A stretch of DNA of 64,000 nucleotides from Brevibacterium sp. UMB1308A (GCF_030230605.1 NZ_JASPDO010000004.1:1-64000); one strand, 5' to 3'. Numbered from the stretch's first letter, positions 24,426-33,092 are shown. The notes: generated from the letters alone by a model not told the origin. Translations and numbers: made by a program.

Positions 24426-26012
24426 ATGGCCCGCACCGTCACAGCAATCCCCGCCACCCGAGCTCTCCACACTGGCGCTCCACTTGGACAGACAACCCTG
24501 CGCAGGGTCGCCGGGTATGCCCGCGTGTCCACCGACCACGACGATCAGGTGACGTCCTACGAAGCCCAGGTCGACTACTACACCCGCTACATTAGCGATC
24601 ACGCGGGCTGGCAGTTCGTGAAGGTCTATACCGACGAAGGCATCACAGGCACCTCAACCAAACACCGTGCTGGATTCCAGCAGATGGTGATCGACGCGCT
24701 CGACGGCAAGATCGACCTGATCATCACCAAGAGCGTGTCCCGGTTCGCCCGCAACACCGTCGACTCGCTCACCACCGTTCGAGCCCTCAAAGACAAAGGC
24801 GTGGAGGTCTTCTTCGAGAAAGAAGGCATCTGGACCTTCGACACCAAAGGCGAGCTCCTCATCACCATCATGAGCTCGCTGGCGCAAGAAGAAGCCCGCT
24901 CCATCTCCGAAAACGTCACCTGGGGGCACCGCAAACGCTTCGCCGACGGCAAGGTCACCGTCCCATATTCTCGGTTCCTCGGATACGACAAAGGCGAAGA
25001 CGGCAGCCTCGTCATCAACCCCGAGCAAGCCAAACTCGTGCGCCGGATCTACAACATGTACTTAGGTGGCATGTCCATCGGAACGATCGCCCGCACCCTC
25101 ACCGACGAACCAGAGACCTTCACCGCCGCAGGCAACAAGACCTGGTATTACCGATCCATACGAGCGATTCTCACCAACGAGAAATACAAGGGTGACGCTC
25201 TCCTGCAGAAGTCGTACGTCGCTGACTACCTGACGAAACGTCAAGTCATCAACCAAGGCGAAGTACCCCAGTACTACGTCACCGCCAGCCATGAGGCGAT
25301 CATCAGCCCGGCAGTGTGGGACTTCGTCCAAGCCGAAATAGCTAAAGGGGCTAGAGATCAGCGAACCCAGCATCGCACCCGGCCCTTCTCATCGACCTTC
25401 GAGTGCGGCCAGTGTGGGCACTTCTTCGGCTCGAAAACCTGGCACGCGGGCAGTAAGTACGAAAAGATCATCTGGCGGTGCGGCCACAAATACGCAGGCC
25501 AGGAAAAATGCGCCACCGGGCACATCAGCGATCAACGACTCAAGGACATGTTCCTTAAGGCCATTCGCCTTCGATTCGGCTCGCCGACTGACACCGGTGT
25601 CAACCAAGCCGTTCTCGATGCCCTCGACACGAGTGACCTGGAGGTTGAGGCCGCCGGGCTTCTCGCTCAGATCAACGAGGTGGCCAAGAAGCTCCAATCG
25701 ATGATCGCCCACAATGCACGAGTCGCTCAAGACCAGCAAGCCTACGAGAAGGCGTTCAACGCTAGCCACGAACAGCACCAGGCGCTGTTAGCTGAGCACG
25801 CTGCCGTGGTCGCCGAGATCCAGAACAAAAACAACCGACTAGCCGCCTACCACTACTACAGGCAAGAGACCGCCAACCTTGAACTTGAACAGTTGGTCTT
25901 CAGCCCATACCTCTGCGTCGCTTTGCTCGAAAAAGGCACCGTCGATGTCGACGGCAGGGTCACCTTTCAATTCCGCGACGGCAGCACCCAAGTAGTAGCC
26001 ATCAAACAGTAA
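24426..26012 (+). CDS. Large serine recombinase 2
   Basis: A second, different large serine recombinase of 528 residues. Nucleophile Ser35 in GYARVST, the ITKSVSRFARNTVD motif, a Recombinase domain, a zinc ribbon (CGQCGHFFG ... RCGHK ... C) and a long coiled coil (about residues 400-480, EVAKKLQSMIAHNARVAQDQ and onward) that in such integrases controls synapsis and excision. It starts immediately after the stop of recombinase 1. Two recombinases in tandem are found in some Firmicutes-type elements where both are needed for excision. Confidence 0.93.
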   Translation: MARTVTAIPATRALHTGAPLGQTTLRRVAGYARVSTDHDDQVTSYEAQVDYYTRYISDHAGWQFVKVYTDEGITGTSTKHRAGFQQMVIDALDGKIDLIITKSVSRFARNTVDSLTTVRALKDKGVEVFFEKEGIWTFDTKGELLITIMSSLAQEEARSISENVTWGHRKRFADGKVTVPYSRFLGYDKGEDGSLVINPEQAKLVRRIYNMYLGGMSIGTIARTLTDEPETFTAAGNKTWYYRSIRAILTNEKYKGDALLQKSYVADYLTKRQVINQGEVPQYYVTASHEAIISPAVWDFVQAEIAKGARDQRTQHRTRPFSSTFECGQCGHFFGSKTWHAGSKYEKIIWRCGHKYAGQEKCATGHISDQRLKDMFLKAIRLRFGSPTDTGVNQAVLDALDTSDLEVEAAGLLAQINEVAKKLQSMIAHNARVAQDQQAYEKAFNASHEQHQALLAEHAAVVAEIQNKNNRLAAYHYYRQETANLELEQLVFSPYLCVALLEKGTVDVDGRVTFQFRDGSTQVVAIKQ

Positions 26013-26028
26013 CCCAGTATCTATGTCT

Positions 26029-26057
26029 AAGCGCCCGCCTCTACTTGGTGGGCGCTT
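26029..26057 (+). terminator. Hairpin after the recombinase operon
   Basis: AAGCGCCCGCC pairs with GGTGGGCGCTT over 11 positions (one G-T wobble) with a 7-base loop, 17 bp after the recombinase stop. No clear U-tract follows. It could be a terminator or part of an attachment region. Confidence 0.55.
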
Positions 26058-26070
26058 GCGTATTCTCGGA

Positions 26071-26535
26071 ATGGTGGATCGCTTACAACTGAGGGTTCTT
26101 CAGCAAGTTGAGGACTACGTGACACCGTTCCAGGTGGTCGAGGGATTCGATGACCGCTGGTGGCACGACAGGGCTGGAAGAGTCGGCGAAGACTCCCCGG
26201 AGGGCAAGGAGTACATCCAGTTTCTTGCCGATGGTGTGGAAGTCGGGCGCGCTGAGGTGACAGATTGGCCACTCTCCGATAGCTACATCGGGATCGACTC
26301 GGAAGTGCTGACCAAAGAAATCTGGTTCTTTGAAATCCGCCGTGATCTTCGCCGACATCACTATGGGGCTGCGTTTGCAAGGCATCTGATCAGCCACTAC
26401 TCAGGCTTTCCCTTGATCGCTTTCTCCGAAGGCGCTGACGAATTTTGGTCAGGAATCGGCTGGCACTATTACCCGCGTAAAGACGGGGATCCCCATTACC
26501 GCAAGCTCTTCGTTTCCCAGAAGATTGGCAAGTGA
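26071..26535 (+). CDS. GNAT-like protein
   Basis: A 154-residue protein with features of the GNAT acyltransferase fold: IWFFEIRRDLRRHHYGAAFA resembles the strand-helix around the acetyl-CoA pyrophosphate loop (R-x-x-G-x-A variant, here HHYGAA), and WSGIGWHYYPRKDG resembles the C-terminal G-F motif. The ATG at 26071 is chosen since an earlier in-frame start lies within the hairpin. The substrate is unknown. It lies just outside the recombinases, so it may be element cargo or flanking chromosome. Confidence 0.6.
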   Translation: MVDRLQLRVLQQVEDYVTPFQVVEGFDDRWWHDRAGRVGEDSPEGKEYIQFLADGVEVGRAEVTDWPLSDSYIGIDSEVLTKEIWFFEIRRDLRRHHYGAAFARHLISHYSGFPLIAFSEGADEFWSGIGWHYYPRKDGDPHYRKLFVSQKIGK

Positions 26536-26553
26536 TCTTCACCCGCTGGAAGT

Positions 26554-26617
26554 GAACCAATCAAGCGACTAAATCGTAGTTCCCGCTTGTTTGTACCCGT
26601 CGTGCCATGAAAGTTTC
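26554..26617. repeat. 64-bp diverged direct repeat, copy 1
   Basis: Matches 27471-27534 at 57 of 64 positions; the first 29 bases are identical. On the minus strand both copies encode the same short C-terminal peptide ending QTxxNYDLVA and a stop. The two copies bracket the SDR remnant and the MORN-repeat gene. Confidence 0.85.
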
Positions 26618-26649
26618 CATGTGCATGGCTTTGTCTTCAATGGGCATCA

Positions 26650-26829
26650 CCTGGAGTACGAGCCGTACCCGGCGTTGTTGACGAGTACATCGATCCGGCC
26701 GGTGTCCTCAATGATCTTCGCGATGCCATCGGTCATGGACTGCTCATCGGTGACATCCATCCCGAGGGGGGCGGATGCCGTCTGCGGCCAGCTTCTGCAG
26801 GCGATCGGTGCGCCGCGCCGCAGACCGTG
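26650..26829 (-). pseudogene. Short-chain dehydrogenase/reductase fragment, frameshifted
   Basis: On the minus strand the frames give ARRTDRLQKLAADGIRP, then after a shift in a run of C residues MDVTDEQSMTDGIAKI and GRIDVLVNNAGYGSYS. This is the segment of an SDR protein from the cofactor-binding region to the NNAG motif. The N-terminal glycine-rich loop and everything after NNAG are missing. The stretch 26536-26943 holds no intact gene. Confidence 0.75.
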
Positions 26830-26943
26830 AAGCCTAGGGACTGGAGCTCATCAGTGCGTATCTAAAACGCTGGCAAAACAATATGCCCTCCCGCCTTGCT
26901 CAGTGAAGAAACAAGATAAGAGGGCTTCAGGGCAGAAAGGGAC

Positions 26944-27429
26944 TTAGAAAGGATCTACTTGCTCGCCATTGACCCACCATTCCTTGATCCCATTAGCAAG
27001 TTCAACAGCTGGCCCGTCTTTGCGGTGGCGCTTCCCGTTGCGAAACCAAAGTCTTTCCCCATCAGGGCACTCAGCAGCTGGACCGTCCTCACGATGTAAC
27101 TCACCGTTGCGATACCACTCCTTGGAACCGTCAGGATACTCAATGGCCGGGCCGTCTTCGCGGTGAAATTTGTCGTTCATCCACCACTGCTTTTCTCCAT
27201 CTGCATTCTCAACAGCTGGACCGTCCTCACGATGCAACTCACCGTTGCGATACCACTCCTTGGTACCGTCAAAATACTCAATGGCCGGGCCGTCTTCGCG
27301 GTGCAATTCACCCTTAGAGTTGCGCCATTCCTTGTGACCGCCGTTCACAACAGGGGATGAGTCAATCGGCGAAGAGTCAACCTGATCACCCAGGTGCTCT
27401 GATTCTGCGCCGATGCGATGTTCAGACAT
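26944..27429 (-). CDS. MORN-like repeat protein
   Basis: A 161-residue protein made mostly of five and a half tandem 23-residue repeats of the form KEWYRNGELHREDGPA plus a variable seven-residue end (ExxDG-). The repeat resembles the MORN/YwqK-type motif seen in many bacterial proteins, some annotated as antitoxins or phage proteins. The N-terminal 33 residues are acidic and probably disordered. The DNA repeats are 69 bp, and repeats 2 and 4 are nearly identical, pointing to recent duplication within the gene. No signal peptide. No partner gene is evident. Confidence 0.8.
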   Translation of the reverse strand: MSEHRIGAESEHLGDQVDSSPIDSSPVVNGGHKEWRNSKGELHREDGPAIEYFDGTKEWYRNGELHREDGPAVENADGEKQWWMNDKFHREDGPAIEYPDGSKEWYRNGELHREDGPAAECPDGERLWFRNGKRHRKDGPAVELANGIKEWWVNGEQVDPF

Positions 27430-27470
27430 ACTGCTTTCCCTTTCTAATCTGGAACAATCAGCTCAGATTT

Positions 27471-27534
27471 GAACCAATCAAGCGACTAAATCGTAGTTCG
27501 CGCGCGTTTGTATCCAGCGTGGCATGAAAGTTTC
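27471..27534. repeat. 64-bp diverged direct repeat, copy 2
   Basis: Partner of 26554-26617 in the same orientation, 917 bp apart start to start. Differences cluster in the second half and are mostly conservative at the encoded-peptide level on the minus strand (V/I and G/A changes with QT and NYDLVA kept). Confidence 0.85.
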
Positions 27535-27566
27535 ATACATCCGGTTAACGCGACTCTTTCCAATAA

Positions 27567-27767
27567 CTGTTAACCACGCTAACAGTTCACTCACTTCTTC
27601 TCCCGGACTTACCTGCCTGTGAAGAGAGATACGGCCTCGCCAGACTAGTTGCTGAATACGCCTGGGAATGGGTTTCTAAGAACAAAAGGAACGAGCAGTC
27701 GTTCGACATGGAACCTGTAACAGCGAGCTATAGACTTCAAAATCAACATGACCACGAATCAGTATGA
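27567..27767 (+). pseudogene. Possible DUF2075 helicase-like fragment
   Basis: An open stretch without start codon encodes CEERYGLARLVAEYAWEWVS and KNKRNEQSFDME before running into unrelated sequence and a stop. The ARLVAEYAW...SK pattern resembles DUF2075-type ATPase proteins that occur in phage-defence and restriction loci. Recall-based and weak. The interval 27430-27963 otherwise holds only repeat copy 2 and the upstream region of the ABC exporter. Confidence 0.3.
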
Positions 27768-27963
27768 ACCCGCGGGAAGCACTGAGTTTCGCCCATAGAG
27801 TTTTCGAAACTACGCCATTCTCTGCCTTCACCCACAGCTTCGGCGCAGATTGCTACCAGAATCGATTCAGAATCGAGTAGTAGATTCTCTCCGATCCTTT
27901 CGGCGCGCCCGTACACACAGCACTGTGCACACGCGCCAACCGTTTTACCGTGAAAGGGAAACT

Positions 27964-29331
27964 TTGACGTTTCTAGGAAGAGCCTGGCGCTATTGTGTCC
28001 GAAAGCCAGTCAAAACACTCATCATTTTCGTCGTCCTCATCATCATGGCCACAGTGGTCATGGCGGCCAGCGCCGTCACCCGCTCGGCTGACCAGGTGTC
28101 AGAGGAGATCGACGCGAAAACCGGCCGCGGGTTCGTGCTTGAGAACAACCCTCAGAACAACCTCGGCACTCCCCGAGGTGCCGGCACCGTCAAGGCTGCG
28201 GACATCGCCACGCTCTCAAAACTGGACGGCGTAGAGTCACACGTCGCCCGGCAAAACGTCACCGCCGACCTGGTCAACGCCAAGGTCCAGAAACTCGACC
28301 ACGACGACTACGACAAACAGCGCGAAAAACAGTTCGGCAACGCTGTCAACGTGTGGGGCGTCAACAACAGCGAAATCGACAACAACTTCCGCAGCGGCAA
28401 CCTCAAACTCACCCAGGGCCGCCACCTCACTCCCGACGACACCCAAAAAGCCGTCATTCACGAAGACCTCGCCAAAGCCAACAACCTCAAGGTAGGCGAC
28501 ACGCTCACCCTGAAGGGCAACAAGTACGACGTCGACAACCAACGCCAGTCCACCAAGGAAGTCAAAACCCAGATCGTGGGCCTGGTGTCAGGCGAGAACA
28601 CCAAACCGGCCGCCACGCGCAACGAACTTTTCGCCAACACCGTGTTCACTGACCTGGACACCACTCGTGAGCTCTACCAGTTCACCCCAGAAACCGAGAT
28701 CTACCAGGACGCCAACTTCTTCGTGTCCAAAGACGCCAACTTCGACGACGTCACCAAAGCCGCCAAGGCCCAAGGCATCGACTGGCAGAACTACCAGATC
28801 TCCCCATCCACCCAGTACCTGTCCGGCATCACCGGCGCCGTCGACGGCATCAAGAGCATCATGCGCAACACCACCGTGGGCGCCACTATCTTCGCCCCCG
28901 CGATCGTCGCACTCGTCCTGTTCCTGTGGCTGAACGAACGCAAAAAGGAAACCGGCACACTACTGTCTATCGGCGTCACCAAGGCCAGCATCGCCGCCCA
29001 GTACCTCGCCGAACTCATCCTCATCGCCGTACCCGCCTTCATCTGCGCGTACTTCGCCGCCAGCCGTTTCGCACAGTGGATGGGCGACACCACCCTGGCC
29101 AGCGTCAACAAGTCCGCGGCCCAGGAAATGCAGCAGGCCGGTCAGTTCGGCGCCGACCTGGAGTCCTCAGCCTCCGCCCAAACCCTGGACAACCTCACCG
29201 TGGGACTCTCCCCCACCTCGGCGGTCCAGGCGTCCATCATCTGCGTGGCCGTGATCGCCGTGGTCGTCGCCATCACTGCGGTGCCCATGTTGCGTAAGAG
29301 CCCCCGCGCGATCCTCGTGGACGCGACATGA
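27964..29331 (+). CDS. ABC transporter permease, FtsX/MacB type (first)
   Basis: About 455 residues: an N-terminal transmembrane helix (TLIIFVVLIIMATVVMAASA), a large extracytoplasmic domain, and three C-terminal membrane helices with the FtsX signature (LWLNERKKETGTLLSIGVTK). The ORF is open from 27850, but a TTG at 27964 with AAAGGGA about 5 bases upstream gives MTFLGRAWRYCVRKP, the usual start of these permeases. It overlaps the second permease gene by 4 bp. MacB-like systems export peptides or act mechanically on envelope substrates; the substrate is unknown. Confidence 0.9.
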   Translation: MTFLGRAWRYCVRKPVKTLIIFVVLIIMATVVMAASAVTRSADQVSEEIDAKTGRGFVLENNPQNNLGTPRGAGTVKAADIATLSKLDGVESHVARQNVTADLVNAKVQKLDHDDYDKQREKQFGNAVNVWGVNNSEIDNNFRSGNLKLTQGRHLTPDDTQKAVIHEDLAKANNLKVGDTLTLKGNKYDVDNQRQSTKEVKTQIVGLVSGENTKPAATRNELFANTVFTDLDTTRELYQFTPETEIYQDANFFVSKDANFDDVTKAAKAQGIDWQNYQISPSTQYLSGITGAVDGIKSIMRNTTVGATIFAPAIVALVLFLWLNERKKETGTLLSIGVTKASIAAQYLAELILIAVPAFICAYFAASRFAQWMGDTTLASVNKSAAQEMQQAGQFGADLESSASAQTLDNLTVGLSPTSAVQASIICVAVIAVVVAITAVPMLRKSPRAILVDAT

Positions 29332-30560
29332 CCCATCCCTGGTCCCGAGCAATCCGCTGCGTCACCCGCAAACCGCGCCGCAGCCTCCTCATGATCCTCA
29401 TCATGACCGTGGTGTTCACCGCGCTCGTCGCCCAGTCCGGCGTGCGCTCCACCATGGCCCACGTCAAGCACGCCATCAACACCAACGTGGGCGCGGGCTT
29501 CACGGCTACCGGCCCCGGCCAGAACGGCGCCCCCAGTGACAGCCCTAAAGGCATTGACCCTTCCCTGGCTGACCGGCTGGCTTCCCTGCCCGAGGTGGCA
29601 AAGCACAGTCTGGAAGCGTCCACCTTGGCGCGCCCCAAGGATGCCACGCCCGTCGCTGGCACCAGTGGCGTCCAGTTGGATCCGAAGTTCGCGGGCGACG
29701 TCAGCGTCACCGGCACCAGCGACTCCGCACTCAACCCGGCGTTCCAAGGCAAGCTGTACCAACTTACCGAAGGCACGCACGTGGGCGCGGACACCACGCA
29801 GGCGCTTATCCACCGGGAGTTCGCCAGCCAGAACCACCTCGGGCCCGGCGACACCTTCACGCTCACCCGCGACGGCACCAGCGTGACCGTTACCGTGGCC
29901 GGCATTTTCGACGGCAAGACCGAAAACCCCACCGGCCTGCCTTCCGGGGCGTCGCAGAACCAGGTTTTCACGGACCTTGAGTCCGCTCAGAAGCTGGGCG
30001 CGCCGCTGACCACGGGCCGATACTTCACACACAACGCGAACCAGCTCACCAGCGCACTCGACACCGCGAAGCGCACCGCCCCCGACCTCACCTTGGAGGA
30101 CAACTCCGCGCAGTTCGCGCCCGTGTTGCAGGCGATTGCGGGGGTTGACCGGTTGCTCACCATCCTGTTGCTCGCCTTGTGTGTGGCAGGCGCGGGTGTA
30201 CTTACATTGGTGAGCACGTTCTGGGCCCGAGGTCGCATCCACGAAATCGGCATCCTCCTGTCCCTGGGGAAGAGTAAGGGCAATGTGCTGGCCCAGTTCG
30301 CGATCGAGTCAAGCATCTTTGCCGCCGTCGCAACCCTCATCGCGGCCGGGGCGGGCACGGTGCTGTCGAACCACCTCGGGCGGGCGGTGTTTACCCAGGT
30401 TGGCGGGGAGACGCTTTCTGCCCTGCAACTGACCATCAGTGCCGGTGACGTTGTGGCGGCCTTGGCGCTGGGGTTCGGCATCGTGCTCTTAGGCGTATCC
30501 GTGGGCGTTCTGCCGCTCATCACGCAACGCCCCAAACGAATTCTTGCAAAACTCAGTTAG
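29328..30560 (+). CDS. ABC transporter permease, FtsX/MacB type (second)
   Basis: A 410-residue paralogue of the preceding permease. An N-terminal helix follows CVTRKPRRSLLMILIMTVVF, then an extracytoplasmic domain, and the C-terminal FtsX region with HEIGILLSLGKSKGNVLAQF. It starts inside the stop of the first permease (ATGA overlap) and ends 8 bp before the ATPase gene. The two permeases probably form a heterodimeric channel. Confidence 0.9.
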   Translation: MTHPWSRAIRCVTRKPRRSLLMILIMTVVFTALVAQSGVRSTMAHVKHAINTNVGAGFTATGPGQNGAPSDSPKGIDPSLADRLASLPEVAKHSLEASTLARPKDATPVAGTSGVQLDPKFAGDVSVTGTSDSALNPAFQGKLYQLTEGTHVGADTTQALIHREFASQNHLGPGDTFTLTRDGTSVTVTVAGIFDGKTENPTGLPSGASQNQVFTDLESAQKLGAPLTTGRYFTHNANQLTSALDTAKRTAPDLTLEDNSAQFAPVLQAIAGVDRLLTILLLALCVAGAGVLTLVSTFWARGRIHEIGILLSLGKSKGNVLAQFAIESSIFAAVATLIAAGAGTVLSNHLGRAVFTQVGGETLSALQLTISAGDVVAALALGFGIVLLGVSVGVLPLITQRPKRILAKLS

Positions 30561-30568
30561 GAAACATC

Positions 30569-31210
30569 ATGACCATCATGCAACTCGACCACGTCAACTT
30601 CACCTACGCCAGTGCCGCCAAGCGGGTGCTGAGCAACGTCAGTTATGACTTTGAGGTGGGCACGTTCTACGCGATTGTGGGCTCCTCAGGGGCCGGTAAG
30701 ACCACCATGTTGAGCCTGCTTGCAGGCCTCGACGCGCCCACTCAAGGAGAGGTGCGGTTCGACGGCAACGACATCGCCACCACCGGGTACACGCGCCACC
30801 GCAGGGACCAGATTGCGTTGGTATTCCAGAACTACAACCTGATCGACTACCTCACGCCGTTGGAGAACCTGCGCCTGGTCAACCCCAAGGCCAGCGTGGA
30901 GGACCTGACACGGTTGGGGATCGACGAGTCCGCGGCCAAGCGCAACGTGTTGGCGCTGTCCGGTGGGCAGCAACAGCGCGTGGCAATTGGGCGCGCGTTG
31001 GTGTCCTCAGCACCCGTGATTCTGGCTGATGAGCCCACCGGAAACCTGGACGAGGACACCGCCCAGGGTGTTATCGAGATCCTGCGCGACGCCGCCCACG
31101 AGCAGAACAAGTGCGTGATCGTAGTGACCCACTCGCGGCAGCTAGCGCGCGCCGCCGATGTGACCCTGCGTCTGGAACAGCGCAAGCTGGTTGAACGCAA
31201 GAAGGCGTAG
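30569..31210 (+). CDS. ABC transporter ATP-binding protein (MacB/LolD-like)
   Basis: A 213-residue ATPase. Walker A GSSGAGKTT is at residues 38-46, the Q-loop VFQNYNLIDYLTPLEN, signature LSGGQQQRVAIGRAL, Walker B VILADEPTGNLDE and the H-loop VVTHSRQLA are all intact. AGGA sits 6 bases before the ATG. It closes the permease-permease-ATPase operon and should energise that exporter. No dedicated regulator gene is adjacent. Confidence 0.95.
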   Translation: MTIMQLDHVNFTYASAAKRVLSNVSYDFEVGTFYAIVGSSGAGKTTMLSLLAGLDAPTQGEVRFDGNDIATTGYTRHRRDQIALVFQNYNLIDYLTPLENLRLVNPKASVEDLTRLGIDESAAKRNVLALSGGQQQRVAIGRALVSSAPVILADEPTGNLDEDTAQGVIEILRDAAHEQNKCVIVVTHSRQLARAADVTLRLEQRKLVERKKA

Positions 31211-31341
31211 GGGTTGGGGGCCGGAAATCATCGGCCCGCCATCACACATGTTGTACGGTTGTGATACGCGTCACCTGACGCTCGCTGGTGTCGGTGCTCG
31301 TGGACCCATGAACGTACCCGTATCGACAGCATAGGAGCGCG

Positions 31342-32556
31342 ATGATCTCCGACGGTTTCTTCTTCCTGGCCACCCTGATAGGTATCTCAGCGATCCTGGT
31401 GTACTTGGAGAAACGTCGGGGGTTTGCGGTTTTCAAGTACGTGCCCGGGCTTGTGTTCCTGTACCTGATCGCGGCCACGTTGAACACGCTGGGCGTGTTC
31501 GCGCAGTCCGATTCGATCGATGCCGTGGGCTCTGGAGTCAAGGACGCGTTACTGCCGGCCATGATCATGTTGTTGCTGTTCCAGTGCGACGTGCGTCAGA
31601 TCATCAAACTGGGTCCCAAGCTTATGCTCACGTACGCGGCGGCGGTCGTGTCGATTTTCGCTGGGTTTGTGGTTGCGTTCCTCCTGTTTAAAGGTGTTTT
31701 GGATCCCGAGGCGTGGAAGGGTTTCGCGGCGCTGGCAGGTTCGTGGACCGGTGGTTCGGCGAACATGGTGGCCGTTCAGGAAATCCTTCAGGCGCCTGAG
31801 TCACTGTTTGGGCACGTGCTCATTGTGGACACCATCGTGTACTCGCTGTGGCTGCTGCTGATGTTTTCCGGAACGGGAATCGCCCAGCGTTTCAACGCCT
31901 GGGTTAAGGCCGACACTTCCTACCTCGAAACCCAAGCCGCGGCGGTCACGAACCCGGGTGACACCTCGGCGGGGGAAGAGGGCGAGTCCAACGGCAGCGG
32001 CGATTCCAACGGCAGCGGTGAGACCCTGGACCTGGTGGCGCTGTTCCGTGTCATTGCGCTGGGGCTGTTCGCCTCAGCAGCGGCCACGTGGGTGGGTAAT
32101 CAGCTGCCTGAGATTGGCGTGGTCGTCACCTCCACCACATGGACCATTCTGATTGTGAGTGTGTTGGGGCTGATCATCGGGTCCACGCGGTTTGGCAAGA
32201 TGCCCGGCGCGTCCGAGGTGTCCCACATCATGCTGTACATCATCATCGGGATTATTGCGGCCGGGTCGGACTTCAGCTCACTGGTCGAAGCGCCGCTGTA
32301 CCTGCTGGCCGGGTTCGTGGTGGTCACCATCCACCTGCTGCTCATGGTGGTTTACGCGAAGCTCACCCGCACCGAACTGTTCAGCATCGCGGTTGCATCT
32401 ACCGCCAACATTGGTGGTGTGGCATCTGCGCCCGTGGTAGCCAGCGCGTACAGTCAGCAACTGGTGCCCGTGGGTGTGCTGTATGCGCTCATTGGCGCGT
32501 TTGCGGGTACGTTCTTTGGGCTGGCTACCGGGCAGATACTGAGTATGTTGGGGTGA
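31342..32556 (+). CDS. DUF819 family membrane protein
   Basis: A 404-residue polytopic membrane protein with about ten predicted helices in two halves. The first half has the LAGSWTGGSANMVAVQE motif and the second the ANIGGVASAPVVASAY motif, the paired family hallmarks. A hydrophilic Gly/Ser/Glu-rich loop (about residues 200-225) separates the halves. Members resemble gluconate- or citrate-type carriers, but the substrate is unknown. AGGAG 4 bases before the ATG supports the start. It is separated from the ABC operon by about 130 bp. Confidence 0.9.
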   Translation: MISDGFFFLATLIGISAILVYLEKRRGFAVFKYVPGLVFLYLIAATLNTLGVFAQSDSIDAVGSGVKDALLPAMIMLLLFQCDVRQIIKLGPKLMLTYAAAVVSIFAGFVVAFLLFKGVLDPEAWKGFAALAGSWTGGSANMVAVQEILQAPESLFGHVLIVDTIVYSLWLLLMFSGTGIAQRFNAWVKADTSYLETQAAAVTNPGDTSAGEEGESNGSGDSNGSGETLDLVALFRVIALGLFASAAATWVGNQLPEIGVVVTSTTWTILIVSVLGLIIGSTRFGKMPGASEVSHIMLYIIIGIIAAGSDFSSLVEAPLYLLAGFVVVTIHLLLMVVYAKLTRTELFSIAVASTANIGGVASAPVVASAYSQQLVPVGVLYALIGAFAGTFFGLATGQILSMLG

Positions 32557-32589
32557 GCGTTGGGGTGACGGCTGGCCGCGCATGGTTGG

Positions 32590-33092
32590 CTAGCCTCTCC
32601 GCGCGCGAGCCTTGTCCATGAGTCGCTCGTGGAAGCGCGTCTCGCCGGTGAGCTCGGGGTGGAAGGATGTCCCCAGAAGGTTCCCTTGTTCGACCGCGAC
32701 GACCTCACCTCCCGGCAAGGTGGCCAGAGAGCGGGCGGCGGGTGCCACCTCGGCGACAATGGGCGCACGGATGAAGACGGCCCGAACCGGCTCCTCCCCC
32801 AGGTCAGGGGCATGCAGATCCGGTCCGCAAGCAGGATCAGCCCCGCGCACGTGCCGTAGACGGGGAGGCCAGCAGCGATCGCTGCTTGGATGGGTTTCTG
32901 CAGGTCGAATGCACGCGACAGTTTGTCGATCATGCTTGACTCTCCGCCCGGAAGCACCAGCGCCTCCACCTGTGACAGTTCGTGTGGCCGGCGCACTAAG
33001 GTGACCTGAGCGCCCAGGGTTTCGAGTGTATGTGCATGTTCTCGCACGCCACCCTGGAGCGCCAGGATACCTACGCGAACGGGCGCGTTCAC
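32590..33092 (-). pseudogene. pdxT: PLP synthase glutaminase subunit, disrupted by internal deletion and frameshift
   Basis: The N-terminal 92 residues are normal PdxT: VGILALQGGVREHAHTLE, LVLPGGESSM and the nucleophile loop YGTCAGLILLADRI with Cys82. The C-terminal part, EEPVRAVFIRAPIVAEV to the SFHPELTG catalytic His-Glu motif, is in another frame, and about 38-40 codons that normally lie between (the NAFGRQ region) are missing. The remaining halves cannot be translated together. The GTG start overlaps the pdxS stop by 4 bp. Intact PdxT would supply ammonia from glutamine to PdxS. Confidence 0.85.

Larger units (their letters stand above)
8850..26012. mobile_element. Degenerate prophage / integrative element, composite with IS elements
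   Basis: Continuous foreign-looking block from the M20 junction to the end of the second serine recombinase. It contains a phage replication and DNA-packaging cassette (primase-helicase, VRR-NUC, SNF2 helicase, HNH, small terminase, MetK, methyltransferase), an IS30/IS3 nest, an endolysin tail and a recombinase module. Large terminase, portal, capsid and tail genes are missing, so it is defective. The left edge is set by the truncated M20 gene; the right edge is set only by the last recombinase and is uncertain. An alpha/beta hydrolase in the middle (20136-21005) may be chromosomal. Confidence 0.75.

Noticed and set aside
8850..26012. An intact, inducible prophage
   Set aside because: No large terminase, portal, capsid or tail genes, a deleted endolysin, and several IS insertions.
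26944..27429. Regularly spaced repeats that could suggest a CRISPR array
   Set aside because: The 69-bp units are in-frame coding repeats without unique spacers, and no cas genes are present in the window.
26554..27534. 64-bp direct repeats as attL/attR of the serine-recombinase element
   Set aside because: Both copies lie outside the recombinase operon on the same side, are long and diverged, and do not bracket the recombinases; serine-integrase products share only a very short core.
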